Shown: positions 43,363 to 51,901, counted from the stretch's first letter. The stretch: DNA of 64,000 bases from an uncultured Desulfuromusa sp. (GCF_963675815.1 NZ_OY776574.1:2474001-2538000), one strand, 5' to 3'. Numbers and translations are program-made. The notes: generated by a model not told the origin, from the sequence alone.

Positions 43363-44469
43363 ATGGACATTGGCCTGGATTTAACCGATCTCTTATTGGA
43401 CTCAGTACTGGAAGATATTCATAACGCAAAAATCTTGATAGTGGATGATAACCCGTCAAATGTCGCTTTACTTGAAGCCGTTCTGGAGGAAGAAGAATAC
43501 ACAAATATTTTTTCCACGACGGATCCATTTCAAGTTCTTCCATTGTACCGGGATCATCAGTTTGACCTGATTCTCCTTGATATCCGGATGCCGGGGATAT
43601 CAGGAATCCAGGTTTTGCAAAAACTTAAAGAAGTGACCAGAGATGAATTCGTGCCCGTTATTGTGCTGACGGCCCAGACTGATCAAGAGACGCGTCAGCA
43701 GGCGTTGGCGGCAGGCGCCAAGGATTTTATTACCAAGCCTTTTGAAGATTGGGAAATCCTGTTGCGAATTGAGAATACTCTGCAAACCCGGCTATTTTAT
43801 ACTCGGCAAGTTGTGCGGGCTGATCTCCTGGAATCGGAAGTTCTTAAACGGACAAAAGAAATTCTTGCCACTCAGTTTGAAATTGTTCAACGTCTTGGAG
43901 TCGCTGGTGAATTGCGCGACAATGAGACCGGAGCCCATGTCAGCCGGATGAGCCATATTTGTAGTCTTCTGGCTTTCAAGCGTGGGCTGGGGAAAGACTA
44001 TGCCAAACAATTGCTCTATGCCAGCACAATGCATGATGTCGGTAAAATCGGGATTCCTGACAGCATCTTGCTGAAACCGGGGAAACTCAGTCCTGAAGAG
44101 TGGCAAGTGATGAAACAACACCCGCAGATAGGTGCTAAAATTATCGGTGATAACGATTCAAAATTGATTACTCTTGCACGTGAAACGGCCCTCTACCATC
44201 ATGAAAAATGGGATGGAAGTGGTTATCCATATCAAATTTCCGGAGAAAAAATACCTGTTGCTGCACGGATTGCAGCCATCAGCGATGTTTTTGATGCTTT
44301 GACATCAGAGCGCCCTTATAAGAAGGCCTGGACAGTGGAAAGAGCTGTCGGGGTTTTGCAAGAAGAGTCCGGTAAGCATTTTGAACCCGTTATGGTTGAC
44401 CTGTTCATAGAAAACTTGCCGGAAATTGTTGAAATTAAAGAACGCTATCTGGATCAGGAAACCTATTAA
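43363..44469 (+). CDS. Response regulator with HD-GYP phosphodiesterase domain
   Basis: 368 residues. The receiver domain (~22-140) has Asp73 in LILLDIRMPG and the conserved Lys in FITKPFE. A linker helix leads to the HD-GYP domain with HDVGKIGIPD at ~224-233 and HHEKWDGSGYP. The key HD and GYP residues are all present, so c-di-GMP hydrolysis is expected. ATG 43363 is preceded by AAGGA; a TTG at 43357 overlaps the kinase stop. It is the probable output of the kinase encoded just upstream. Confidence 0.93.
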   Translation: MDIGLDLTDLLLDSVLEDIHNAKILIVDDNPSNVALLEAVLEEEEYTNIFSTTDPFQVLPLYRDHQFDLILLDIRMPGISGIQVLQKLKEVTRDEFVPVIVLTAQTDQETRQQALAAGAKDFITKPFEDWEILLRIENTLQTRLFYTRQVVRADLLESEVLKRTKEILATQFEIVQRLGVAGELRDNETGAHVSRMSHICSLLAFKRGLGKDYAKQLLYASTMHDVGKIGIPDSILLKPGKLSPEEWQVMKQHPQIGAKIIGDNDSKLITLARETALYHHEKWDGSGYPYQISGEKIPVAARIAAISDVFDALTSERPYKKAWTVERAVGVLQEESGKHFEPVMVDLFIENLPEIVEIKERYLDQETY

Positions 44470-44530
44470 AATTGACGATTGCCCCTCATATAAGAGCGGC
44501 TGGTAACGATACTGAATGTGAGGCTTATCT

Positions 44531-45178
44531 ATGTTGATAATGAAATGCCCGAAGTGTAATAAGTATATAAGCTCTGCACTATTGGCAGAAATCACGACGA
44601 TTGTATGTGAACACTGTAGCGCTGAAGTTGCGGTTAAAAATGTGCTGGTGTCATCAAACGGGTTCACTTTCGACAGGCAGGACTTACTGAAAAGATTTTT
44701 CCGTTATCGCAAGCTCCTGGATGAGGTCATCGATGAGAGTAGTTCGATGGCTGAGAATAAAGAGAGTTCAGTTGAAAGCAGGAATAGTATCAAGCAGTTT
44801 CTAACCATTCTACAAGGGATGATGACCGGTGCGCGTGACCATTTCCGATTGCAGTTTTCATCTCCTTTCCGGACAGAGATTTGTTACGGCAAAAATAAAT
44901 GCAGCGGCAATTTCTATAATTTAAGTATGGAGGGGGCGCGGGTGGAAATTTCCGGATCCAATCTTTTGCCGCGAGTTCGGGAGGAAATTTCGCTGGAATT
45001 TTCATTGCCGGAAGCGGAGACCCTTTTCATCAGTGGCCGAGTCTGTTGGACTGAGAAAGCCAGAGAGACAGGGCATGATAAGCACAGTGTTGGAATTAAA
45101 TTTAACCCGCTTGAAAGTTCTGTCCGCTCTGTTTTATGGCAATACATTTCCAGTGCAGCCGGCGAAGTGCAGCAGTAA
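44531..45178 (+). CDS. PilZ-domain protein with N-terminal zinc ribbon
   Basis: 215 residues. The N-terminus has two CxxC pairs (CPKCNKY and CEHC) of a small zinc ribbon, followed by a helical linker. The C-terminal PilZ domain has an arginine-containing stretch (RDHFRLQFSSPFR) and the binding motif NLSMEGARV. A c-di-GMP effector role is inferred. It lies 61 bases after the HD-GYP gene in the same direction, so signal input, c-di-GMP breakdown and c-di-GMP readout are encoded together. Confidence 0.8.
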   Translation: MLIMKCPKCNKYISSALLAEITTIVCEHCSAEVAVKNVLVSSNGFTFDRQDLLKRFFRYRKLLDEVIDESSSMAENKESSVESRNSIKQFLTILQGMMTGARDHFRLQFSSPFRTEICYGKNKCSGNFYNLSMEGARVEISGSNLLPRVREEISLEFSLPEAETLFISGRVCWTEKARETGHDKHSVGIKFNPLESSVRSVLWQYISSAAGEVQQ

Positions 45179-45213
45179 AGGAACCTGTATCGGTCTTCTG
45201 GATAAAAAGTTCA

Positions 45214-45235
45214 GGGCGAGCCTTCTGGTTCGCCC
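45214..45235. terminator. Hairpin between convergent pilZ and zinc-ribbon genes
   Basis: GGGCGAGCC and GGTTCGCCC with a TTCT loop and one G-U pair. A T run occurs a few bases beyond on the minus strand. Confidence 0.5.
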
Positions 45236-45244
45236 GTGATGCAA

Positions 45245-45487
45245 TTAGTAATCAATACCTGCAGGTTGAATGCTTCCCGGATCTGTTGCATGACAGGGAG
45301 TGACCCCATAGGTCATGCCGCAACCATCACATCTGTCTTCCATTGTTTCCATAGTAAAAACAGTCTCACAACTTGTGCATTTGATGTCTACAGGAACGGG
45401 CATAGCATAACTGCTGAATCCCATCTGCCTTAATTTATTGACGACCTGCTCGCCATTACCAAAACTGCCACTACAACCGTCGTGCAT
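45245..45487 (-). CDS. Small zinc-ribbon protein of the Hcp-linked operon
   Basis: 80 residues with CTSC and CDGC pairs about 15 residues apart, which form a rubredoxin/zinc-ribbon-like knuckle, plus two further cysteines (MHDGCSG at the N-terminus and TPCHATDPG at the C-terminus). It has a good AAAGGAG site before ATG 45487. It is the last gene of the four-gene unit divergent from hcp, 22 bases after the ABC ATPase. Metal or redox binding is likely; no specific function is known to me. Confidence 0.72.
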   Translation of the reverse strand: MHDGCSGSFGNGEQVVNKLRQMGFSSYAMPVPVDIKCTSCETVFTMETMEDRCDGCGMTYGVTPCHATDPGSIQPAGIDY

Positions 45488-45509
45488 TTCAAACTCCTTT
45501 TCAGTTGAT

Positions 45510-46508
45510 TCAGATATGTTCCAGAGTGTCCCCGGTCCGAATTCTATTTCTCAGCGCGAGAAGTTTATTGTCCAGGGCTTCCAGAGAAACCAGGTTTTTT
45601 CGCTCTGCTTCGCTCGATTCAATGATTTTGTCAATGCCGCCGTTTTTAATCACCAGGCGGCGATCTCCCATCAGGGCAAGAATCGGATCATGGGTCGCCA
45701 TGAGGATAATTTTTTCTTCCTGGACCAGCAGATCGAGAGCTTTTTTACGGTCAATTCCGGCATTTTCAATTTCATCAATCAAGGCAATGGGAGATTTGCT
45801 CAGAATGGCCATGTCCGCGATCATTAATGCACGCGACTGTCCGCCACTTAAGGATGTTACCGGCGTATCGGGAGCAAATGTTTCTCCGGCCAGTTCGTTG
45901 GCCTGTTGCAGAATGTGTGCAACTTTTTCGTCCGGGTTCGTCACCAGACGACTCTCTGCATGCATGCGAATAAATTCTTCAGCCGACAAATCCATGACAA
46001 AGTTCATGTTCTGCGATAATTGGGCCACCAGCTTGTACTCGGTCGAAAAACGCCATTTGCTGTCGGGCACTTGACCATTGATGAGGATTTTTCTTCCGGT
46101 GGGGGTGTCACCCTGGGCCACCCATTCAATATCGGCCAGAAGTCGGCTTTTTCCTGATCCGGTCGGGCCGACAATACAGATAACTTCGCCGGGTTTCAGA
46201 GTCAGTTCATGATTTTCCGCCTGTCCTGATTTATCAACACCACCAAAAATTGTCAGTGTTTCCACTTTATCCATCGGGTCGGATAACGCCAGCATGCCAT
46301 CAAGAAAGCTGTCCAGGCTTTGCCGTAACTGCTCACTGCTAATCCCCAGATCCTCCAGGGCATCAGGATTTAGATTGTCGAGATAATGTTGCAGGCTGTT
46401 GCTGTCAGGTTTGATGACCAGACCAAAGGAGGTCATGAAATCTTCGATGTAGGGATGTTCAACCAGGGTTTCTGCCAAAGGTTGATGAAATAATGTTGTG
46501 TCTGTCAT
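45510..46508 (-). CDS. ABC-type ATPase without permease partner
   Basis: 332 residues. An N-terminal ~85-residue helical extension (HPYIEDFMTSFGLVIKPDSNSLQHY...) is followed by one nucleotide-binding domain. It has Walker A GPTGSGKS, signature LSGGQS, Walker B IALIDEIENAG and the H-loop MATHDP. The extension looks like the DUF1858-type helical domain seen at the start of the operon. No transmembrane protein is encoded in the operon, so it may be a soluble energiser or assembly ATPase rather than a transporter. Its start overlaps the GTPase stop (TGATG). Confidence 0.82.
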   Translation of the reverse strand: MTDTTLFHQPLAETLVEHPYIEDFMTSFGLVIKPDSNSLQHYLDNLNPDALEDLGISSEQLRQSLDSFLDGMLALSDPMDKVETLTIFGGVDKSGQAENHELTLKPGEVICIVGPTGSGKSRLLADIEWVAQGDTPTGRKILINGQVPDSKWRFSTEYKLVAQLSQNMNFVMDLSAEEFIRMHAESRLVTNPDEKVAHILQQANELAGETFAPDTPVTSLSGGQSRALMIADMAILSKSPIALIDEIENAGIDRKKALDLLVQEEKIILMATHDPILALMGDRRLVIKNGGIDKIIESSEAERKNLVSLEALDNKLLALRNRIRTGDTLEHI

Positions 46509-47206
46509 CAGGCTGATCCTTCCTGCAAATCCATTTTACGGATGTTCCCTGTCTGATGTTCTTCCCCGATCCGGGTTTCTCCCAGACAATAAGAGCAAAG
46601 CGCGGAAGGCATGGAGAAGCGGAGAACTTTCCCTTTGAGGGTTTCTATGTCAGAAGCATCTTCAAACAGGCTTGTCAGCTCAAAAGCGCCCTGTCCGGTA
46701 ATCCCGTTAACGTTCATAATAATGGCGCCGGGGTTCACCTGTTTGACCCGCGAGGCGAAAACCTCCCGCTCTGCCTGAGAGACAATATCCCCTTTGGTAA
46801 TGACAACAATATCGGCAGACTTCAACATCGGGCCAATTTTTTTCGGGGTATTGATGCCACTGAGGTTGTCAATCACACAGACGGCAGTGATCTCTTTGAT
46901 ATGAGGCGAACAGCGATTACAGAGACCGGCACTTTCGCTGATCAGGTATTCGCAGCCGTTTTCGAGCCCCCAGGTGACGCAGGATTCAATGTTGCTGACA
47001 AAATAGTGATCCGGACAAAGTGCACCGGAAAGCCCTTTTTTGACCAGCACCCCTTTTTGGGCGTAAAGCGTGTCATCATCGGTCAGAAGGCAATCAAATT
47101 TGACTACACCGATCTTTTTATCCCGTGCTTGTAGAGCCTCAATGACCCTTAAAATAACCGAGGTTTTCCCCGATGATGGTGGACCTGATATGGTTAAAAA
47201 ACGCAT
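46508..47206 (-). CDS. P-loop GTPase of the UreG/HypB/CobW-like group
   Basis: 232 residues. Walker A GPPSSGKTSV is at the N-terminus; ESAGLCNRCSPH, close to the ESxG(x)xC pattern of metal-chaperone GTPases, contains a CxxC; and TKGD serves as the G4 base-recognition motif. A second CxxC (CSYCLGETRIG) lies in the C-terminus. The family delivers metal or drives maturation of metalloenzymes (UreG and HypB are known cases). Here a role with Hcp or another Fe-S protein is inferred from context only. AAGGAAATC precedes the ATG. Confidence 0.78.
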   Translation of the reverse strand: MRFLTISGPPSSGKTSVILRVIEALQARDKKIGVVKFDCLLTDDDTLYAQKGVLVKKGLSGALCPDHYFVSNIESCVTWGLENGCEYLISESAGLCNRCSPHIKEITAVCVIDNLSGINTPKKIGPMLKSADIVVITKGDIVSQAEREVFASRVKQVNPGAIIMNVNGITGQGAFELTSLFEDASDIETLKGKVLRFSMPSALCSYCLGETRIGEEHQTGNIRKMDLQEGSA

Positions 47207-47216
47207 GTGATTTCCT

Positions 47217-48449
47217 TTATTCTTCGTTCATCGAATTTTCAAAAGTTTGTGTTGTGTGCAGGATCAAGGCTCCGAGATCATTTTGGTAGATGTAATCCCA
47301 GCCGACCCACTTCCAGGGGTGGTGTTCCGGCAGTTGATTATCAACTTCGGGATGCAGCGATGGGAATAGTCCCTTTTGTGCCAGAATGTCTCCAACGGTT
47401 TTACTCGAGAGGAATTCGGCTATAGGTCTGACTTTATCCAGGCTTTCCCGCTTGGTCAGCATGAAAATAGGGCTGACGACGGCACCGTCTTCCGGCCAGA
47501 TAATTTCCAGACTCTTCACCATCCTCGCCATTTTGGTGAAGAAATACGGCATGATGGTCACCAGAGGTTTCTCTTCTGCAACCCGCTGCGCATTTTTGAC
47601 CATCTGTGACGGGTGCATTGATTTGAGCATACAGCGGCCCAGTTTTTTGACTCCTTCATCACCATGTTCTTTATGAATTGCGAGGAGAATAGCGTTAAAC
47701 AGATCGAAGTCACCAACAGGCAGAGCCACTTTCTGCTCATATTCAGGTTTCAGCAGGTCTGACCAGCAGCGCGGAATCGGCAAGTCACCAAGAACATCAT
47801 GATTGACCATAAAGACAGCGGGGACCGCCGCAATCATTGAATAATCTTTTTTGGGATCCTTGATCTCTATACCGGTAAAATCGGGATTAACCGCCGAAGT
47901 GGTGATATCGGTAAAGACCCCCTGGTCTTTGAACCGGCCAATGGTTTTCTGATCAAAGAAGGTCTCAAACCCGGCGGAAAGAAAGATGTCCGGGAGTTCG
48001 TTGACATTTTTAATTCCCTGGATATTGTCTTCAATCCAGTTGGCTCCGACGGAGGCGGCTTCCAGTTTATAACTGACCGCGTTGCCGGTTTCCTCTGTGT
48101 AGGATTCGATGAAAGCGTCGAACTCCTCTAATAACGGTAACCGAACCGGGCAGGGGAGCAGACCCGAGACATTGATCTGACTGTCGGTTTTCTCGGTTGT
48201 TTTCATGGTGACATCAACTTGATGCAACTCTTCGTCAATTCTTGCCTGCAACAGTCCAAGAAAGTTATCCAGATCGTATTTTTTCGCTTGTGCGGCCCGT
48301 TCCAGTTTTAGAAAGGCGCCGACAGCGTTGCGCTGTTTTTCATCACGAAAGTTATCAAAACCATTGGCAACAAAAACATCCAGAGTTTCCGGCCAGCGAT
48401 CAAGAACGTCTTTAACGGTCATGTCTTTATTGAGTAGCGCGTTATCCAT
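47217..48449 (-). CDS. Cytoplasmic binding-protein-like protein with DUF1858-type N-terminus
   Basis: 410 residues. Residues ~1-65 (LLNKDMTVKDVLDRWPETLDVFVANGFDNF) resemble the DUF1858 redox-disulfide domain but lack its cysteines. From ~85 onward the protein resembles periplasmic iron/molybdate-type binding proteins (e.g. PAVFMVNHDVLGDLPIPRCWSDLL). There is no signal peptide at ATG 48449, which has GGAG at 9 bases; the upstream extension to 48563 also lacks a convincing one. So it seems to be a binding fold used inside the cell. It is the first gene of the operon divergent from hcp. Confidence 0.78.
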   Translation of the reverse strand: MDNALLNKDMTVKDVLDRWPETLDVFVANGFDNFRDEKQRNAVGAFLKLERAAQAKKYDLDNFLGLLQARIDEELHQVDVTMKTTEKTDSQINVSGLLPCPVRLPLLEEFDAFIESYTEETGNAVSYKLEAASVGANWIEDNIQGIKNVNELPDIFLSAGFETFFDQKTIGRFKDQGVFTDITTSAVNPDFTGIEIKDPKKDYSMIAAVPAVFMVNHDVLGDLPIPRCWSDLLKPEYEQKVALPVGDFDLFNAILLAIHKEHGDEGVKKLGRCMLKSMHPSQMVKNAQRVAEEKPLVTIMPYFFTKMARMVKSLEIIWPEDGAVVSPIFMLTKRESLDKVRPIAEFLSSKTVGDILAQKGLFPSLHPEVDNQLPEHHPWKWVGWDYIYQNDLGALILHTTQTFENSMNEE

Positions 48450-48524
48450 ATTTAATATCTCCATGTTCTGAGTTTCAGATTGATCATCTGAGGCGAAGTA
48501 TAAACAGTATCTTTGATAGATAAA

Positions 48525-48538
48525 TTGATGCAGGTCAA
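48525..48538. promoter_or_regulatory. FNR/HcpR-like palindrome, operon side
   Basis: TTGAT-GCAG-GTCAA. Half-sites are identical to those of the second box at 48678. It lies 76 bases upstream of the binding-protein-like gene start. Confidence 0.6.
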
Positions 48539-48677
48539 GAAATATTACTAAATTGCTCAGCAATCGGGAGAAGACTCGGAAAATGCAAGATAACTGGCTG
48601 TTCCCTGATTTTCTCCAGTTATCTATATAAGGGAATACGAAGCATTAAAGAATAAATGTAACCATTTTTATCCTTTT

Positions 48678-48691
48678 TTGATCTGCGTCAA
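48678..48691. promoter_or_regulatory. FNR/HcpR-like palindrome, hcp side
   Basis: TTGAT-CTGC-GTCAA, one base from the FNR consensus TTGAT-N4-ATCAA. It lies 84 bases before the hcp start, so it is placed for activation. Crp/Fnr-family HcpR regulators control hcp genes in related anaerobes. Confidence 0.6.
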
Positions 48692-48774
48692 TTTTTTAAT
48701 CGAAGGGTTGTGGCATTTTTCATGAAAAGCAAGAGACAACGTTCCAATTACCCAAGCTAAAGGAGTTGACTATC

Positions 48775-50403
48775 ATGAGTATGTTTTGTTTTCAATGTCA
48801 GGAAACAGCAAAAAACACGGGCTGTACCATTGCTGGTGTCTGTGGAAAAAAAGAGGAGACGGCAAACTTGCAGGATCTGCTGGTTTTTACTCTCAAGGGG
48901 TTGGCCGTTGTTGCTGACGAAGCCAAAAAACAGGGAAAACTGGACAAGTCCATCGGTTTGTTTATTGCCCAGAGTCTGTTTGCGACCATTACCAATGCAA
49001 ACTTTGACAATGCCCGTTTTGTTGCCTTGATCAAGGAAACAATTGCCAAACGAGATGGTTTGAAAACAGCTGTTGGCTTCAGTAGTGACGCTGATGTTGT
49101 CAACTGGAATGGTGCCGAAGCGGATTTTGCAGCCAAGGCTGCAGAAGTCGGCGTCTTGTCTCAAGCCAATGAAGATGTGCGTTCTTTGCGTGAATTGCTG
49201 ATCTACGGCGTGAAGGGGATGGCTGCTTACGCTGATCATGCCGCCATGTTGGGTTTTGAAAAAACAGAAGTTTATGATTTTATGGTGGATGCGTTGGTAT
49301 CAACTACTCAGGATCTGAGTGTTGATGAAATGGTCGGCATGGTCTTGAAATGCGGTGAAACGGCTGTGACAGCTATGGCATTGCTGGATGAGGCCAATAC
49401 GACAACTTATGGTAATCCAGAAATTACCAAAGTGAATATCGGCGTGGGTAAAAAGCCCGGTATTCTTATTTCAGGTCACGACCTGAAGGATATGGAAGAG
49501 TTGCTTAAGCAGACTGAAGGCACTGGTGTTGATGTCTACACTCACTGTGAAATGTTGCCTGCCAATTATTACCCTGAATTTAAAAAATATGAGCATTTCG
49601 TTGGAAACTATGGCGATTCATGGTGGCATCAGGATAAAGAGTTTGCTTCTTTCAATGGTCCTATTCTGATGACAACCAACTGCATCACTCCAGTTAAAGA
49701 GGCTTATAAAGATCGCTTCTACACCACGGGGATGGCTGGTTGGCCTGGTGCGATTCACATTGCTGATCGTCCCGAAGGTGGGAGTAAGGACTTTTCAAAA
49801 ATTATAGAACAGGCCAAAACCTGTGAGCCTCCAGTTGAAATTGAAACAGGTGAAATCGTAGGTGGTTTTGCTCACGCTCAGGTGATGGCACTGGCAGATA
49901 AAGTTGTTGATGCGGTTAAATCCGGTGCTCTGAAACGTTTCGTGGTTATGGGCGGTTGCGATGGCCGTCAAGCCAGTCGTGCTTATTTTACTGATGTTGC
50001 CAAAGAGCTGCCAAGTGACACCGTTATCCTCACTGCGGGTTGTGCCAAGTTCCGTTATAACAAGCTGGATCTTGGAGATATCGGTGGCATCCCCCGGGTT
50101 CTCGACGCCGGACAGTGTAACGATTCCTATTCACTTGCCTATATCGCTCTGCAACTGAAGGAAGTTTTCGGGCTTGATGATATTAACGATCTGCCGATTT
50201 CCTACGATATTGCCTGGTATGAGCAGAAGGCCGTTATTGTGCTTCTGGCGTTATTGTCTCTCGGTGTTAAAGGCATTCGTCTTGGACCAACATTGCCGGC
50301 TTTCCTGTCGCCCAATGTGGCCAAGGTTCTGGTTGATAATTTTAATATCAAACCGGTCGGTGATGTCAAAGAAGATGTTGCTGCGATTATGGCCGGGAAT
50401 TAA
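48775..50403 (+). CDS. hcp: Hybrid cluster protein (hydroxylamine reductase), class I
   Basis: Cytoplasmic Fe-S enzyme with a hybrid Fe-S-O cluster, linked to NO/hydroxylamine detoxification. The 542 residues begin MSMFCFQCQETAKNTGC, with the N-terminal cluster cysteines spaced CxxC-x8-C-x5-C (class I). Hybrid-cluster ligands are visible in GHDLKDMEELL, THCEMLPANYYPE, TTNCITP, GGCDGR, TAGCAKF and DAGQCND. ATG 48775 is preceded by AAAGGAG. It is monocistronic with a terminator, and is divergent from the GTPase/ABC operon. Confidence 0.96.
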   Translation: MSMFCFQCQETAKNTGCTIAGVCGKKEETANLQDLLVFTLKGLAVVADEAKKQGKLDKSIGLFIAQSLFATITNANFDNARFVALIKETIAKRDGLKTAVGFSSDADVVNWNGAEADFAAKAAEVGVLSQANEDVRSLRELLIYGVKGMAAYADHAAMLGFEKTEVYDFMVDALVSTTQDLSVDEMVGMVLKCGETAVTAMALLDEANTTTYGNPEITKVNIGVGKKPGILISGHDLKDMEELLKQTEGTGVDVYTHCEMLPANYYPEFKKYEHFVGNYGDSWWHQDKEFASFNGPILMTTNCITPVKEAYKDRFYTTGMAGWPGAIHIADRPEGGSKDFSKIIEQAKTCEPPVEIETGEIVGGFAHAQVMALADKVVDAVKSGALKRFVVMGGCDGRQASRAYFTDVAKELPSDTVILTAGCAKFRYNKLDLGDIGGIPRVLDAGQCNDSYSLAYIALQLKEVFGLDDINDLPISYDIAWYEQKAVIVLLALLSLGVKGIRLGPTLPAFLSPNVAKVLVDNFNIKPVGDVKEDVAAIMAGN

Positions 50404-50435
50404 AAACGAGATTTCATTTTAGAAGAGTCAGTAAC

Positions 50436-50472
50436 AAGGGCGGACGCTCTTATGATCTTCCGCCCTTTTTTT
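50436..50472 (+). terminator. Terminator after hcp
   Basis: AAGGGCGGA pairs with TCCGCCCTT around a 14-base loop and runs into seven T. Confidence 0.85.
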
Positions 50473-50585
50473 CTCCGGCAAAATAAAGGGATCCGGTTAT
50501 GGACTCACAAAGTGTTGAAGAACGTTTTCGGAGCTATTTCTGACGTTGAAGGTTTAAAGCAGCCTGGCTGGAAAATTGTTGCAGC

Positions 50586-50730
50586 TTGACAAAACAACAA
50601 AATACGGCTTGAATGGCTGGCAATTGTCATTTCGTTTCACTTAGGGGGGATAGTGAAAAAAGAACCTATAAGTAAAATTTGAAAGTCGCCGAACCTGTAT
50701 CAAGCTGGTTGGCGGCTTTTTTTGTTTTAG
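50586..50730 (+). ncRNA. Candidate small RNA downstream of hcp
   Basis: TTGACA at 50586-50591 with TTGAAT 17 bases later could start a transcript near 50621. That RNA would carry a hairpin TTTCACT/AGTGAAA (50635-50658) exposing six G in its loop. A terminator hairpin follows (GTCGCC-GAACC with GGTT-GGCGGC, about 50694-50716) with seven T. No open reading frame of note lies inside. The -10 match is only moderate, so the 5' end is uncertain. Confidence 0.4.
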
Positions 50731-50790
50731 TGCTTAAATGTTAGCGAGGGGGAGATGACAAACAGAGGGGGACAATCTTCTCAGTCTGAT

Positions 50791-50880
50791 GGTCATAATG
50801 ACGTAAAAACGACAATGATTTACACCCATGTATTAAACCGTGGCCCCGCGGGTGTTCGCAGTCCGATGGACGGACTGTGA
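50791..50880 (+). pseudogene. intI: Integron-type integrase, C-terminal remnant
   Basis: The frame GHNDVKTTMIYTHVLNRG followed by PAGVRSPMDGL and a stop matches the extreme C-terminus of integron integrases. It includes the catalytic Tyr of tyrosine recombinases in IYTHV and the typical VRSP ending. The rest of the gene is missing; upstream sequence in this frame shows no homology I can see. Its orientation equals that of the following cassettes, opposite to classical integrons. The stretch 50881-51040 holds no gene. Confidence 0.72.
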
Positions 50881-51034
50881 GGATGCTATATCAGGACCCG
50901 TATAAAAAGCCATCCTAAATGGTGGGAAATGTCATAACTCTCTGAAAGTAATATTTTTTCAGTGTATTTTAAAAAAATCGGGTGGCGTTTTATGCGGGCA
51001 AGGGCGCCTGAATTGTCGTCTTATACGGATCCGT

Positions 51035-51051
51035 CTATAAACAAGTTATGC
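51035..51051 (+). other. attI-like recombination site
   Basis: TATAAACAAGTTATGC ends in GTTATGC (51045-51051), a GTTRRRY-like core preceded by AAACAA, as at the end of attI1. Unlike an attC, the flanks do not fold into a long hairpin. It lies between the integrase remnant and the first cassette gene. Confidence 0.4.
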
Positions 51052-51097
51052 TTAATTGTGGTTTTACTAGATTAAGAAAATATCTAGGAACATAAGT

Positions 51098-51901
51098 ATG
51101 GCAAAACAGACTCAGCTATCTCATCTCATTCTGTATGTCGTGATTTCGTATTCGATACTATGGGCTTTGTTTAGTATTGGAAAACTGTTTGAAATACCTT
51201 TCACTTACGATCCTAGGCAATTGGGTGGATTACTTGTCCTTATCGGAGTTCCAGCAGCCTTAATTGCTGCTACTACCTCATTGTTGATAACAAATGGGAA
51301 ATATGGGCTTCATCATCTAATAAAGCGTTCATTAAGTTGGCGTTTCAATATAATATGGTACATTGCAGCAATATTGACTCCTCTGGTGATTGCGGCTGCA
51401 AGTACATTGACAGCAGTCTTGATTTCAGAAGCTGAATTACCTAACAATTGGTTTTCGCCATCTATGCCCTTGGGTTTCATGATTTTTTTCTTGGTTTATA
51501 ACGGGCTTGGTGAAGAGATCGGCTGGAGAGGATTTGCACTGCCTGAACTTCAAAATAGGCTGGGATCACTTGGGGGCAGTCTTGTTGTAGGCACTCTCTG
51601 GGCCCTCTGGCATCTGCCTCTGTTTTTTGCACCTGGATCGTCTCAATATGGTGACTCCCTTATTCTTTATATATATTTGCTTACTTGTTGGACGATTGTC
51701 ATGGCACTATTTATATACAAAGCCCAAGGAAGTGTATTGCCGGCAATCTTACTACATGAGTCAGCCAATTTCTTTGCGTTTGCAATCAACTACCGGAAAC
51801 AATATATTTTTCTTTTCTGGGGAATTGCTGCATTTATCGCAATAATATTTCTTCCGAGACCGCTGATTAAATTTGGTAACAATTCAAAATCAATTACCTA
51901 A
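51098..51901 (+). CDS. CPBP-family intramembrane metalloprotease (cassette gene)
   Basis: 267-residue membrane protein with about eight hydrophobic helices and the CPBP (Abi/CAAX protease) motifs: GEEIGWRGFALPELQ (motif 1, catalytic Glu pair), LWALWHLPLFF (motif 2, His) and LLHESANF (motif 3). Such enzymes act in prenyl-protein processing, bacteriocin self-immunity or phage defence; which applies here is unknown. The sequence is more AT-rich than the neighbouring core genes. The gene ends right at an attC, as integron cassettes do. Confidence 0.85.
   Translation: MAKQTQLSHLILYVVISYSILWALFSIGKLFEIPFTYDPRQLGGLLVLIGVPAALIAATTSLLITNGKYGLHHLIKRSLSWRFNIIWYIAAILTPLVIAAASTLTAVLISEAELPNNWFSPSMPLGFMIFFLVYNGLGEEIGWRGFALPELQNRLGSLGGSLVVGTLWALWHLPLFFAPGSSQYGDSLILYIYLLTCWTIVMALFIYKAQGSVLPAILLHESANFFAFAINYRKQYIFLFWGIAAFIAIIFLPRPLIKFGNNSKSIT

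Noticed and set aside
45505..46074. A 189-residue plus-strand frame opposite the ABC ATPase
   Set aside because: It has serine/arginine-rich composition typical of antisense shadows, while the minus-strand frame has full ABC motifs.
50491..50536. Short frame MDSQSVEERFRSYF as the start of the integrase
   Set aside because: It ends after 14 codons and is not recognisably an IntI N-terminus.
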